A stretch of 64,000 nucleotides of DNA from Rufibacter ruber (GTDB lineage Bacteria > Bacteroidota > Bacteroidia > Cytophagales > Hymenobacteraceae): NCBI RefSeq assembly GCF_001647275.1, contig NZ_LRMM01000019.1, positions 19,505-83,504 on the forward strand, in the 5' to 3' direction. Numbering within the stretch: position 1 is the first letter of the stretch; each line of letters opens with the position of its first letter. Made by a program: the position numbers and the translations under genes. This document shows positions 43,303 through 51,788 of the stretch, in pieces. The notes under the pieces are model-generated. The model made no database searches and was not told the origin of the DNA. It saw only the letters and a list, made by a program, of their open reading frames with translations.

Positions 43303-43398
43303 AGTTCTGAGTCTTGAGTTCTAAGTCTTGAGTTCTGAGTCTTAAGTGGGAATGTGATCCCTTCACTCAGAACTCAAGACTCAGAACTCAGGACTGAA
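43303..43398. repeat. AGTTCTGAGTCTTGAGT-type repeat cluster
   Basis: Several direct units of TTCTGAGTCTTGAG on the left face inverted units CTCAAGACTCAGAAC on the right. A shorter copy lies at 626-650. Confidence 0.75.
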
Positions 43399-43409
43399 AT
43401 AAGCTTCGC

Positions 43410-45062
43410 TTATTTCTTATTGCTGTCAACCTTGATGCGGTCATTGCGGTTGGCCAGCTCCCAGGCGGTGTAGAACACCAGGCGGCTTACTTTCTCAGCG
43501 GCCCGGAAGTTCATTTTCTCCACGTCATCTGTGGGCTGGTGGTAGTCTTCATGCACACCGTTGAAATAGAACGCAATGGGAATGCGGTGCTTGGCGAAGT
43601 TGTAGTGGTCTGAGCGGTAGTAGAAGCGGTTAGGGTCATTGGGGTCATTGAAGGTGTAATCCAGATCCAGCTTCACGTACTTCTGGTTGGCCGCCTCAGA
43701 GATGGCATGCAGTTCTGACGAAAGCTTGTCTGACCCAATCACATAGATGAAGTTGTCAGGGTTGCTGGCGTGCGCCGAATCATGGCGCCCAATCATGTCA
43801 ATGTTCAGGTCAGCCACGGTGTTTTCCAGCGGGAAGATGGGGTGGTCTGTGTAGTACTCAGAACCCAACAGGCCTTTCTCCTCACCGGTAACGGTAATGA
43901 ACAGAATGCTGCGGCGCGGGCCGTTGCCGTCTTTCTTGGCTTGTGCGAAGGCCTGGGCCAGTTCCATCACGGCTACGGTGCCGGAACCATCGTCATTGGC
44001 GCCGTTGTACACCTGGCCATCTTTGATACCCTCGTGGTCATAGTGGGCGCTGATCACCACCAGTTCGTCTTTCTTGTCTGAGCCTTCAATATACCCCAGC
44101 ACGTTCTCTGTGGGTAGCGGCTGGCGGTTACGGGCCGTCTTGATCTTTACGTTAGAAGCCACTTTGTAAGGCGAGGCTACGGCTTTTCCGGCTTTGGTGA
44201 CAGAGGTGCTGTAGTTGGTAAGGGTTTCTGGCTTGGTAGAGAGCAGGTTGGCCGCCATGGTAGGCGACACATAGAGCATAGCCGCCCTTGGCTGGCTAGC
44301 CGTAGTGCCGAAGCCAATGGAAGGCCGGTTCAGGTAACTGGCATAACGGCGGGTCAGCTGCTGGAACTCAGCGTCTGTGGAACCCATCACCATCATCACC
44401 GCCTTGGCGCCTTTTTTGGTGGCCGCGGCGGTTTTGGTGCGCATGTCCTGTGACCAGGTGCTCATTTTGTCAGTGCCGGAGATGAGGTATTTGCCATCGG
44501 CTTTCTTCGGCTCGCCGGCCATGACCACCACCACTTTGTCTTTCACGTCTACATTGGCGAAATCTGAATAAGCGGGGTCGTCAATGCCATAGCCGGCAAA
44601 TACCAGCTGCGCTGCCTCCTCATTCTGGAACGGCGACGCGCCCAGCACGAAGAAGTCTTTGCCCATGGAGAATTTCTTGCTGCCCACCATCACGTAGCCA
44701 TCGCCCCAGCTGCTTTTTTCCAGGTCAAAGGTTTGGAAGTATGGGTTGGCGCCCGTCTTCACCGGGCCGGTGAGGCCGTTGGCCCTAAAGTGTTTGGCAA
44801 TGTATTCGGCCGCCATTTTCTGGCCGCGTTCACCGGTCTCACGGCCTTCCAGGGAGTCTGAGGCCAGCACCCGCAGGTGTCGCTCCAGGTCTGCCGCCGT
44901 AATGGTCTGGGCGTATTTGGTAGGGTCTGCTGAAACGGCACCCACCGCCACCGCCGACGGTGTAGCACCTGTGCCTGCAGTGGAAGCAGTAGGCGTCTGG
45001 GAGGTGGAGCACGCTGACAGTACAGCCGCTACCATGCCCAACGTATACAATTGCTTTTTCAT
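43410..45062 (-). CDS. M28 family zinc aminopeptidase, lipoprotein
   Basis: A 550-residue protein with lipobox VLSACSTSQ. A protease-associated (PA) domain is inserted in the middle (about 140-300; VFAGYGIDDPAYSDFANVDV). The M28 metal-binding residues lie in VISAHYDHEG (His, Asp), NGANDDGSGTVAVMELAQ (Asp), the catalytic VTGEEKGLLGSEYYTD (Glu-Glu), IDMIGRHD (Asp) and YRSDHYNFAKHRIPIAF (His). Exported di-zinc aminopeptidase for peptide scavenging is likely. No operon partner is evident. Confidence 0.93.
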   Translation of the reverse strand: MKKQLYTLGMVAAVLSACSTSQTPTASTAGTGATPSAVAVGAVSADPTKYAQTITAADLERHLRVLASDSLEGRETGERGQKMAAEYIAKHFRANGLTGPVKTGANPYFQTFDLEKSSWGDGYVMVGSKKFSMGKDFFVLGASPFQNEEAAQLVFAGYGIDDPAYSDFANVDVKDKVVVVMAGEPKKADGKYLISGTDKMSTWSQDMRTKTAAATKKGAKAVMMVMGSTDAEFQQLTRRYASYLNRPSIGFGTTASQPRAAMLYVSPTMAANLLSTKPETLTNYSTSVTKAGKAVASPYKVASNVKIKTARNRQPLPTENVLGYIEGSDKKDELVVISAHYDHEGIKDGQVYNGANDDGSGTVAVMELAQAFAQAKKDGNGPRRSILFITVTGEEKGLLGSEYYTDHPIFPLENTVADLNIDMIGRHDSAHASNPDNFIYVIGSDKLSSELHAISEAANQKYVKLDLDYTFNDPNDPNRFYYRSDHYNFAKHRIPIAFYFNGVHEDYHQPTDDVEKMNFRAAEKVSRLVFYTAWELANRNDRIKVDSNKK

Positions 45063-45130
45063 GAAAAGAAGTTTGTAGTTTGGTATTAAACCTTAATTCT
45101 ACCTATTTTCTGACTAACTAACAAATGCTA

Positions 45131-45172
45131 GCTGTTTTAGGCCTGTTTTTGGGAAAATAGCCCTAAAACAGG
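45131..45172. repeat. Intergenic palindrome, copy 22
   Basis: GCTGTTTTAGGCCTGTTTTT faces GAAAATAGCCCTAAAACAG. The outer change TTTTAG is matched by CTAAAA. It lies just after the ispF stop (reverse strand). Confidence 0.82.
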
Positions 45173-45173
45173 A

Positions 45174-45665
45174 TTACTGCTGGGGCTTGTAAATTAATAC
45201 CGTTGCGTAGGCCGCCACGCCCTCTTTCTTGCCCACAAACCCCAGTTGCTCAGTGGTGGTGGCTTTGATGGAAACATCGTCTTCAGGAATGCCCATCACC
45301 TCTGCCAGGCAGGTTTTCATGGCCGGGATGTGCGGGTTCACCTTGGGCTCCTGCAGGCAGACGGTAGAGTCAATGTTGCCCACTTCATAGCCTTTCTCTC
45401 TGATCAGCTGCATGACTTCGCGCAGCAGGATTTTGCTGTCTATGCCTTTGTACTTGGGGTCTTTGTCTGAGAAATGGTAGCCAATGTCCCTGAGGTTGGC
45501 GGCGCCCAGCAGGGCGTCACAAAGTACGTGAATGAGTACGTCTGCATCTGAGTGGCCCAGTGCGCCGTGGGTGTGGGGGATCTTAATGCCGCCCAGCCAA
45601 AAATCCAGCCCTTCTCTGAGTTGGTGCACGTCATAGCCGAAGCCGGTTCTTATATGAAAGCCCAT
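45174..45665 (-). CDS. ispF: 2-C-methyl-D-erythritol 2,4-cyclodiphosphate synthase
   Basis: A 163-residue enzyme of the MEP isoprenoid pathway. The start at ATG 45665 gives MGFHIRTGFGYDVHQL with zinc ligands D12 and H14; the frame is open to 45761 but the extension is not family-like. GALGHSDADVLIHVLCDALLG supplies the third ligand and the substrate loop. RDIGYHFSDKDPKYKGIDS, SIKATTTEQLGFVGKKEGVA and AYATVLI complete the family signature. It forms a trimer in the cytoplasm. It stands apart from other MEP genes here. Confidence 0.96.
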   Translation of the reverse strand: MGFHIRTGFGYDVHQLREGLDFWLGGIKIPHTHGALGHSDADVLIHVLCDALLGAANLRDIGYHFSDKDPKYKGIDSKILLREVMQLIREKGYEVGNIDSTVCLQEPKVNPHIPAMKTCLAEVMGIPEDDVSIKATTTEQLGFVGKKEGVAAYATVLIYKPQQ

Positions 45666-45983
45666 GTGGTTGTTTGTTCTTATTTTTTGGTTGTTCGTGT
45701 GTCTGTGCTGCCTGAAAATGGCAAAACGGCTAAGTTGTTTCTTGTAGCTGTTCCGGTTCAAAGGCTGATTGCTGGCGCTTGTTCATGTGCAGGCTGACTT
45801 TGCTGCCCTCCGGCAAACGTTTAGCTGGCAAAGGAAAGCTGTCTCAGGAAAGCCAGATCTTCTCAAAGTTCCTTATTTCCTTCCCGGAAAACAAAGTAGA
45901 AAAGGTCAGGTTTTTTACGGGAGTGCTTCCCTGTGAATTATTCTGTTTTGGGGCTGTTTTCTGAAAAACAGCCCCAAAACAGC
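45666..45983. other. Intergenic region between ispF and M16 peptidase gene
   Basis: About 318 bases. Apart from palindrome copy 23 at the right end no repeat or gene is visible. Confidence 0.5.
45943..45983. repeat. Intergenic palindrome, copy 23
   Basis: CTGTTTTGGGGCTGTTTTC pairs with GAAAAACAGCCCCAAAACAG without mismatch in the core; GGGGC/GCCCC replaces GGCCT/AGGCC. It abuts the stop codon of the M16 peptidase gene. Confidence 0.88.
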
Positions 45984-47267
45984 CTACTCCTCTTCCAGGA
46001 TTTCTTCCAGGTCTTCTACGGCCTCACTGTTGGGGGCGGCTTTGTAGAGAAGGGTGGAGCAGTTCTCAGGCCTTAGCACCTCCTGGGCCTGCTGGTAAAT
46101 GTCTTCTGCGGTCACGGCCTGAATAAAGTCTGCCTCTTCGTTCACGTAGTTGGGGTTGCCCATCAGTTTGCCGTACGCCAGGTTCATGGCTCGGTTGAGC
46201 AGTTCAATTTCTGAGAAAACAATAGAGGTTTCGGCCTGGTTTTTCACCTTCTGCAGTTCCTCTTCAGAAACATGTTCGGCCCGCAGTTGCGCCACTATCT
46301 TCTCTACGGCGGCGTTGGCTTCCTGCGGGTCTACGCCCACGTTGAGCTTGCCCTGCACTACCAGCAGGCCCGGCTCAAGAGAGCCCATGGCTGAGGCCCC
46401 AATGGAATTAAAGAGTTTCTGCTTCTTGACCAGCTCATTGTACAGTCTGGAGGAGTTGCCGCGGCCCAAAATGTCACTGAGCAGGTCTGCGGCGTAATAG
46501 GCTGGGTTGGTGCGGCCGGGCATGTGGTAGGTTTTGTAGAGGGCGGTGAGCGGGACGGGCGCCTCTACCTCTAAAACACGTGCCTCTGTCTGGCGCGGCT
46601 CCTGCGGCAGGTTGCGCGCATATCTCACCCCGCCGGGAATAGGCCCGAACCATTTCTCCGTCAGCTCCCTGGCACGTTCAAAGGTGATGTTGCCCGCCAC
46701 TACCAGAATAGCATTGGCCGGGGAGTAGTGCTTGTTGAAGAAGGCGCGCACATCATCCATGACGGCGTTTTCAATATGGCTGACTTCCTTGCCAATGGTA
46801 GACCACTTGTACGGGTGCGTCTGGTACGCCAACGGCCTAAGTTTGAGCCATACATCACCATAAGGTTGGTTCAGGTAGTTCTGCTTAAACTCCTCTACCA
46901 CCACTTTGCGCTGTACCTCCAGCCCGTTCTCAGAGAATGCCAGCCCCAGCATGCGGTCAGACTCCAGCCAGAAGCCGGTTTCAATGTTTTGGGCCGGTAC
47001 GGTCAAGTAATAGTTGGTGATGTCTGGGCTGGTGAAGGCGTTGTTCTCACCTCCGGCCTGCTGCAGAGGCTCATCATAGTTGGGAATGTTCACTGACCCG
47101 CTGAACATGAGGTGCTCAAACAGGTGCGCAAAGCCGGTGTGGGTCTCCTCCTCGTCACGGGAGCCTACATTATATAGTATATTCAATACGGCCAGCGGAG
47201 TGCCCGGGTCTTCATGGACCAGGCACTGCAGGCCGTTCTCTAAGGTGAATTCTTTGAAATGGATCAT
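45984..47267 (-). CDS. M16 family (insulinase-like) zinc peptidase
   Basis: A 427-residue peptidase. The inverted zinc motif HxxEH is seen in FAHLFEHLMFSG, with the distal Glu further on, and VVVEEFKQNYLNQPYGD and HYSPANAILVVAGNITFE are typical of the M16 N-terminal half. The second, inactive half includes YYAADLLSDILGRGNSSRLY. No signal peptide is seen, so it is probably cytoplasmic or released without a Sec signal. Often encoded in pairs in this phylum; no partner is next to it here. The stop touches palindrome copy 23. Confidence 0.93.
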   Translation of the reverse strand: MIHFKEFTLENGLQCLVHEDPGTPLAVLNILYNVGSRDEEETHTGFAHLFEHLMFSGSVNIPNYDEPLQQAGGENNAFTSPDITNYYLTVPAQNIETGFWLESDRMLGLAFSENGLEVQRKVVVEEFKQNYLNQPYGDVWLKLRPLAYQTHPYKWSTIGKEVSHIENAVMDDVRAFFNKHYSPANAILVVAGNITFERARELTEKWFGPIPGGVRYARNLPQEPRQTEARVLEVEAPVPLTALYKTYHMPGRTNPAYYAADLLSDILGRGNSSRLYNELVKKQKLFNSIGASAMGSLEPGLLVVQGKLNVGVDPQEANAAVEKIVAQLRAEHVSEEELQKVKNQAETSIVFSEIELLNRAMNLAYGKLMGNPNYVNEEADFIQAVTAEDIYQQAQEVLRPENCSTLLYKAAPNSEAVEDLEEILEEE

Positions 47268-47349
47268 AGGTTATGAGAGTGTTGCGGCCTCTGAGGCTAA
47301 CTCATGCTTAACGGTGAACCCCCGCGAACGTTGTGTTGCCAGAGGATTG

Positions 47350-47390
47350 CTGTTTTTGAGCTATTTTCATAAAAACGGCTCAGAAACGGC
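47350..47390. repeat. Intergenic palindrome, copy 24 (divergent)
   Basis: GCTGTTTTTGAGCTATTTTC faces AAAAACGGCTCAGAAACGGC. The core change GAGCT is matched by GGCTC. It lies between divergent gene starts. Confidence 0.65.
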
Positions 47391-47471
47391 AAAAGTAAAA
47401 ATAACTGTCTTAAAATTTCTCCCCTGCTTTGATTCGCTTAAATTTACAGCCCCACGAACGTGCGTTTTCCC

Positions 47472-49451
47472 ATGAACTTCAATAGAAAAGACTATACAGA
47501 TGATGACCTGCTGATGCTGTACCGCGGCATCTTGAAGCCCCGCATGATTGAGGAGAAAATGCTGATCCTCTTGCGGCAGGGCAAAGTGAGCAAATGGTTC
47601 TCAGGCATTGGGCAGGAGGCCATCTCAGTGGGTTCTACCCTGGCGCTGGACGAAGACGAATACATTCTGCCGCTGCACCGCAACCTGGGTGTGTTCACCT
47701 GCCGGAATATTCCGTTAGATAGGCTGTTTGCCCAGTTTCAGGGCAAGAAGACGGGCTTTACTAAAGGCCGGGACCGGTCGTTTCATTTTGGGAGCAATGA
47801 GCACCACATTGTGGGGATGATTTCCCACCTGGGGCCGCAATTGGCCGTAGCAGATGGTATTGCCCTGGCAGAGATGCTGGACAAGCGGGAGAAAGTGGCG
47901 TTGGTGTACAGCGGTGACGGCGGGGCCAGCGAAGGCGACTTTCACGAGGCGCTCAACGTGGCGGCGGTGTGGAGCCTACCTGTCATTTTTATGGTTGAGA
48001 ACAACGGCTACGGCCTCTCCACCCCAAGCAACGAGCAGTTCAAATGCCAGTACTTTATTGACAAAGGCCCGGCCTACGGCATAGACGCCCTGCAGATAGA
48101 CGGCAACAACGTGCTGGAAGTGTATGACACGGTAAGGCAGGCGGCGTACAGCATCAGAAAGAACCCGCGGCCTATGCTGATTGAGGCCATGACATTCAGG
48201 ATGCGCGGGCATGAGGAGGCCTCTGGGACCAAATACGTGCCGCAGGAGTTGTTTGAGCGCTGGGCGAAGAAAGATCCGGTAGAGAATTTTGAGAAATACC
48301 TGCTGGATGAGAAAGTGCTCACCCCTAAGTCTATGGCTGCTGTCAGGGAGGAGTTCAGGGAGGAGATAGAGCGCGAGCTGGAGATTGCCCACGCCACCCC
48401 CATGCCTTCGGCAGACCCCAAAGAGGAAGTGGCAGACATGTACCAGCCGTTTATCCAAACCGTGCTCACGCCCAAAGACAGTGCCCGCACAGAACGCCGG
48501 TTTGTAGACGCCGTGTCAGACGGCTTACGCCAAAGCCTGGAGCGGTACCCTGAACTGGTGGTCATGGGGCAGGACATTGCCGAATACGGCGGGGTGTTCA
48601 AAGTGACGGAAGGGTTTGTGGAGAAGTTTGGGAAGGAACGCATCAGAAACACGCCCCTGTGTGAAAGCGCCATCATAGGCGTGGGCCTGGGGCTGTCTAT
48701 CAGGAAAAAGAAAGCGGTGGTAGAGATGCAGTTTGCTGACTTTGTGACGGAGGGCTTTAACCAGATTGTGAACAACCTGGCCAAGAGCCATTACCGTTGG
48801 GGGCAGAATGCTGATGTGGTGGTGCGTATGCCCACAGGGGCAGGGGCCGCCGCGGGGCCTTTCCACTCGCAGAGCAACGAGGCGTGGTTTTTCCACACGC
48901 CAGGGCTGAAGATTGTCTACCCCAGCACGCCCTATGATGCCAAAGGCTTACTGACAGCTGCCATTGAAGACCCTAACCCGGTCATGTACTTTGAGCACAA
49001 GCTGTTGTATCGGTCGCTCACTGAGGCTATCCCAGATGATTATTACACCGTAGAGATTGGCCGTGCCCGGTTGGCGAAGGAAGGCAGTGATTTCTCTATT
49101 ATCACCTACGGCATGGGCGTGCACTGGGCCTTGCAACTGCTGCAGACCATGCCAGACGTAAGCGCTGATGTGCTGGATCTGCGCACGCTGTTGCCCTGGG
49201 ACAAAGAAGCGGTTCTGCAAACGGTCAGCAAAACCGGGAGAGTGATTGTGCTGCATGAAGATACGTTGACCGGCGGCATTGGGGCAGAAATATCTGCCTG
49301 GATCTCTGAGTACTGCTTTGAGAAACTAGATGGCCCCGTAGTGCGGGTGGGAGGCCTGGATACCGCTATTCCGTTTGCGCCGCCGCTGGAGCAGGAGTTT
49401 TTGCCGGTGAAGCGGTTGCGGGAGAAGGTAGAAGCCCTGCTAAGCTTTTAG
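47472..49451 (+). CDS. 2-oxoacid (branched-chain type) dehydrogenase E1, alpha and beta subunits fused
   Basis: A 659-residue fusion; ATG 47472 is preferred to the GTG at 47460. The alpha half (about 1-330) has the thiamine diphosphate motif GDGGASEGDFHEALN...VENNGYG and GMISHLGPQLAVADGIALAE. The beta half (about 340-655) has VMGQDIAEYGGVFKVTEGF, NTPLCESAIIGVGLGLSI, and the C-terminal transketolase domain GRVIVLHEDTLTGGIGAEIS. It decarboxylates a 2-oxoacid (branched chain or pyruvate) and passes the acyl group to lipoyl E2. Neither E2 nor E3 is in the window, but lipA lies about 2.3 kb downstream. Fused E1 is common in Bacteroidota. Confidence 0.92.
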   Translation: MNFNRKDYTDDDLLMLYRGILKPRMIEEKMLILLRQGKVSKWFSGIGQEAISVGSTLALDEDEYILPLHRNLGVFTCRNIPLDRLFAQFQGKKTGFTKGRDRSFHFGSNEHHIVGMISHLGPQLAVADGIALAEMLDKREKVALVYSGDGGASEGDFHEALNVAAVWSLPVIFMVENNGYGLSTPSNEQFKCQYFIDKGPAYGIDALQIDGNNVLEVYDTVRQAAYSIRKNPRPMLIEAMTFRMRGHEEASGTKYVPQELFERWAKKDPVENFEKYLLDEKVLTPKSMAAVREEFREEIERELEIAHATPMPSADPKEEVADMYQPFIQTVLTPKDSARTERRFVDAVSDGLRQSLERYPELVVMGQDIAEYGGVFKVTEGFVEKFGKERIRNTPLCESAIIGVGLGLSIRKKKAVVEMQFADFVTEGFNQIVNNLAKSHYRWGQNADVVVRMPTGAGAAAGPFHSQSNEAWFFHTPGLKIVYPSTPYDAKGLLTAAIEDPNPVMYFEHKLLYRSLTEAIPDDYYTVEIGRARLAKEGSDFSIITYGMGVHWALQLLQTMPDVSADVLDLRTLLPWDKEAVLQTVSKTGRVIVLHEDTLTGGIGAEISAWISEYCFEKLDGPVVRVGGLDTAIPFAPPLEQEFLPVKRLREKVEALLSF

Positions 49452-49469
49452 GGCTATGCAACCCTGTTT

Positions 49470-49510
49470 CTGTTTCTGGGGTCTTTTTCTGAAAATACGC
49501 CAAAAACAGA
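49470..49510. repeat. Intergenic palindrome, copy 25
   Basis: CTGTTTCTGGGGTCTTTTTC faces GAAAATACGCCAAAAACAG. It lies between the E1 gene and the small lipoprotein gene. Confidence 0.65.
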
Positions 49511-49564
49511 AAGAAAATATCCAAGTTTGGTGAGAGTGCGTATAGAATTGAGTAACTTGTTCTT

Positions 49565-49852
49565 ATGAAGGTACGGTCAATAGTGGGAGTGTTGCTGATC
49601 AGCATGTGTATGGCAGGGTGTCACTCAGGGCGAATTGCTTGCCCAGATGTCTCTGGGAAGAAAAGCGGGGGCTTGTTTAGCTTCCTGAAGAAGAAACCAG
49701 CCCCAGAAGATCAGGCCAAAGAAGGGACTGACATTGGCGGCCGGGACATGGAGTTTGGCAAAGACGGCTTGTTGAAAAAGAAGAATGCCAAAATGCCTAC
49801 CAACAAGAAGAAGCAGCGCATTGTCACCAAGCAGGGAGTCACCAGGAAATGA
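49565..49852 (+). CDS. Small basic lipoprotein
   Basis: A 95-residue protein with a lipobox (LISMCMAGC, Cys19). The mature part is rich in lysine (FLKKKPAPEDQAK, LLKKKNAKMPTNKKKQR). The family is not recognised. Its stop overlaps the start of the next gene (ATGA), so it belongs to a tightly packed three-gene operon that ends with ytxJ. It shares export plus a lysine-rich tail with the protein at 39701. Confidence 0.7.
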   Translation: MKVRSIVGVLLISMCMAGCHSGRIACPDVSGKKSGGLFSFLKKKPAPEDQAKEGTDIGGRDMEFGKDGLLKKKNAKMPTNKKKQRIVTKQGVTRK

Positions 49853-50271
49853 GTGGGAGGAGCAGCTCGCCTATGAAACGATATTGGCACACATTCTTCT
49901 TTGTTCTTGCTTTAGGCATGATACTGGTGGCTGCCCGGCCAGCCGCCGCTCAGGTAGAGTACCTCACTCCGGCCCAGCAGAAGAAAGAAGTGCGTAAATC
50001 TCTGAAAGAGGCGCAGAAAATTAAGACGGAATACAATGAATCGCATCTGAACCTAAAGGCGTATAACTTTGAGCGGGGCGCAAGCGGCCGCAAACGGGTC
50101 AAGAATCCGCAGGATCAGGATGAGATGCTGATGAACGAAGACGGCACGGCCGTCACCAAACCAAAGTCAAAACCGAAGAAAGCTAAAAAGCGGAAGCAAA
50201 AGCAGGCTGCTGCCCAGGCTTCTTCAGAAAGATATATTGAACTATGCAATGGCAACCCCTTACTAGTGTAG
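49849..50271 (+). CDS. Exported basic protein of unknown family
   Basis: A 140-residue protein. An internal ATG at 49873 is an alternative start (MKRYWHTFFFVLALGMILVA). A signal peptide cleaves near ARPAAAQVEY. The mature part contains a charged helical stretch (PAQQKKEVRKSLKEAQKIK) and a lysine-rich region (PKSKPKKAKKRKQKQ). It overlaps the upstream gene by 4 bp and the downstream ytxJ gene by 28 bp, which suggests coupled translation. Its function is unknown. Confidence 0.7.
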   Translation: MSGRSSSPMKRYWHTFFFVLALGMILVAARPAAAQVEYLTPAQQKKEVRKSLKEAQKIKTEYNESHLNLKAYNFERGASGRKRVKNPQDQDEMLMNEDGTAVTKPKSKPKKAKKRKQKQAAAQASSERYIELCNGNPLLV

Positions 50272-50582
50272 AGCAACTAGAGCAGATAAAAGCAGAATCA
50301 AGAGAGCACGCGGTCGTGATTTTCAAGCACAGCACCACGTGCTCCATCAGCGCCACGGCAAAAAGCAGGTTGGAGCGGCAGTGGGCAGATGTGGGCTTGG
50401 GGCAGGTGACCCCTTATTACCTGGACCTGCTGTCTTACAGGCCAATCTCCAATAAAATTGCAGAAGAGTTTTCTGTACGGCATGAGTCACCGCAGCTATT
50501 GGTGATCAAAGATGGCGAGTGCCAGTACCACGGCTCCCACTTAGGGATCAACCTGCAGGAAGTGAAGAAATTAGCCTCATAG
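50244..50582 (+). CDS. ytxJ: YtxJ-type bacillithiol system redox-active protein
   Basis: A 112-residue thioredoxin-like protein. It has a single active-site cysteine, C33, in KHSTTCSISATAK, matching the monothiol TCxxS motif of YtxJ (DUF2847). The segments VTPYYLDLLSYRPISNKIA and VRHESPQLLVIKDGE (cis-Pro) complete the fold. YtxJ-type proteins are thought to reduce bacillithiol mixed disulfides. It is translated from within the 3' end of the upstream gene. Confidence 0.88.
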   Translation: MQWQPLTSVEQLEQIKAESREHAVVIFKHSTTCSISATAKSRLERQWADVGLGQVTPYYLDLLSYRPISNKIAEEFSVRHESPQLLVIKDGECQYHGSHLGINLQEVKKLAS

Positions 50583-50945
50583 GTAGTTTCATGTTTCTGT
50601 TTTAGGGCTGTTTTTGAAAAAGTAGCCCGAAAACAGGAACGTATATATGAAAACAAGTTGCTATGTCGTTCTGTTTCAGTATCAAGTAGGCCTATTCTTC
50701 AGTTTAATATGGTTAAGTAGTGGTGTAGGCGTTCTTATAGCCTGATCAGAATCTTCTGGGCTGAACATTACTAGGTGCAGAGGGCACGCCACCCTGAGTC
50801 TGCAAAGTAATTGGTATGGGGTAATAAGAGGGGCGGCTTTTCTTTATAAAGAAGGGGAAAGAACCTCTAATGAGTTATTCCTGTGTCTGAAGAATATAAT
50901 TTGCTGGTGCTTGTTTAGTTAACTACATTTATAGTAACCATTGTC
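50583..50945. other. Intergenic region with one palindrome copy
   Basis: About 363 bases, AT-rich towards the right. Besides palindrome copy 26 no repeat or gene is visible. Confidence 0.5.
50597..50637. repeat. Intergenic palindrome, copy 26
   Basis: CTGTTTTAGGGCTGTTTTTG faces AAAAGTAGCCCGAAAACAG. It lies just after ytxJ. Confidence 0.8.
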
Positions 50946-51728
50946 TTGAAACCCGTGCGTCCATTTCTACTTGCCTTATTCCTGCTTTGCACCTTTCCGG
51001 TTGGTTTGGCATTTGCCCAGGCCGCTGAAGAGGAGGAAAGTTATTCCAGAGAATTCACGTATGGGATCAACTTCAATTCGAACGGCGGGCTCATAGGGGG
51101 GCTCATGATCAAGCAGGTCTATCACCTGAATGGCAAGTGGTACCACTTCTGGGGATTGGAAGGGGTAGAGGTAAAACACCCCAAAGAGACCCGCTACCAA
51201 AATCCGCGCAGCGGAGGGAGCTATATAAGAGGAAAAAGTAATTATCTGTTCGTATTGCGGCCGCAGTATGGGAGAGAGTACACGTTTTTTAAAAAGGCGG
51301 CTGAATCTGGGGTGCAAGTGAATGGTATAATTGCTGCGGGTCCATCTATTGGGTTTCTAGCCCCCTATTATATTGAATTTGACTATAGTAATTATGGTAA
51401 TAACTGGAACCTTCAGGGGCCTCTAGATATTAGAACTGAGCAGTTTGATCCAGATAAGCATGAAAAAAGGATTGATAACCCTGATCTTCGGACTCTTAAT
51501 GGGGTTGGTGTTTTTCAGGGTCTTTCAGAACCCAATCTCAGATTTGGCGGAAACATTAAAGCAGGGGTGAGCTTTGAGTACGGCCGCTATATGGAAAGCG
51601 TGACAGGTATTGAGGTGGGCGTGCTTTATGAGGCATTTGCTGGTGATCTCACTATGATCCCTGCCGGAGAAAACCGCCGCCATTTCACTTCGTTTTACCT
51701 TACCTTATATTACGGCCACCGCCGTTGA
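50946..51728 (+). CDS. Exported outer-membrane beta-barrel-like protein
   Basis: A 260-residue protein with a TTG start and a signal peptide (FLLALFLLCTFPVGLAFAQA). The rest has aromatic and glycine-rich strands of small barrels (YGINFNSNGGLIGGLMIKQV, AGVSFEYGRYMESVTGIEVG) and ends HFTSFYLTLYYGHRR. The family is unrecognised. lipA starts 60 bp downstream in the same direction, though a functional link is not obvious. Confidence 0.72.
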   Translation: MKPVRPFLLALFLLCTFPVGLAFAQAAEEEESYSREFTYGINFNSNGGLIGGLMIKQVYHLNGKWYHFWGLEGVEVKHPKETRYQNPRSGGSYIRGKSNYLFVLRPQYGREYTFFKKAAESGVQVNGIIAAGPSIGFLAPYYIEFDYSNYGNNWNLQGPLDIRTEQFDPDKHEKRIDNPDLRTLNGVGVFQGLSEPNLRFGGNIKAGVSFEYGRYMESVTGIEVGVLYEAFAGDLTMIPAGENRRHFTSFYLTLYYGHRR

Positions 51729-51788
51729 ACGATCCTGCCCGGTTAGGTGTTTTTTGGCTATCCGCTCCTCTCTTAGTACCTTTACGCC

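Larger units (their letters stand above)
43025..43409. other. Intergenic repeat-rich region
   Basis: About 385 bases holding a perfect GAAAAAGGAGAGG hairpin, one copy of the GGGCGTG...TATCCCTCACGC family (43219-43293) and a TTCTGAGTCTTGAG inverted cluster (43303-43398). No gene is supported. Confidence 0.6.

Noticed and set aside
43025..43366. N-terminal extension of the thioredoxin-fold protein
   Set aside because: The extension encodes repeat-derived peptide (GGGCGTG and TTCTGAGTCTTGAG families); ATG 43024 starts directly at a signal peptide.
45666..45761. N-terminal extension of IspF by 32 residues
   Set aside because: IspF proteins are about 160 residues and start close to the GYDVHQL motif, which fits ATG 45665.
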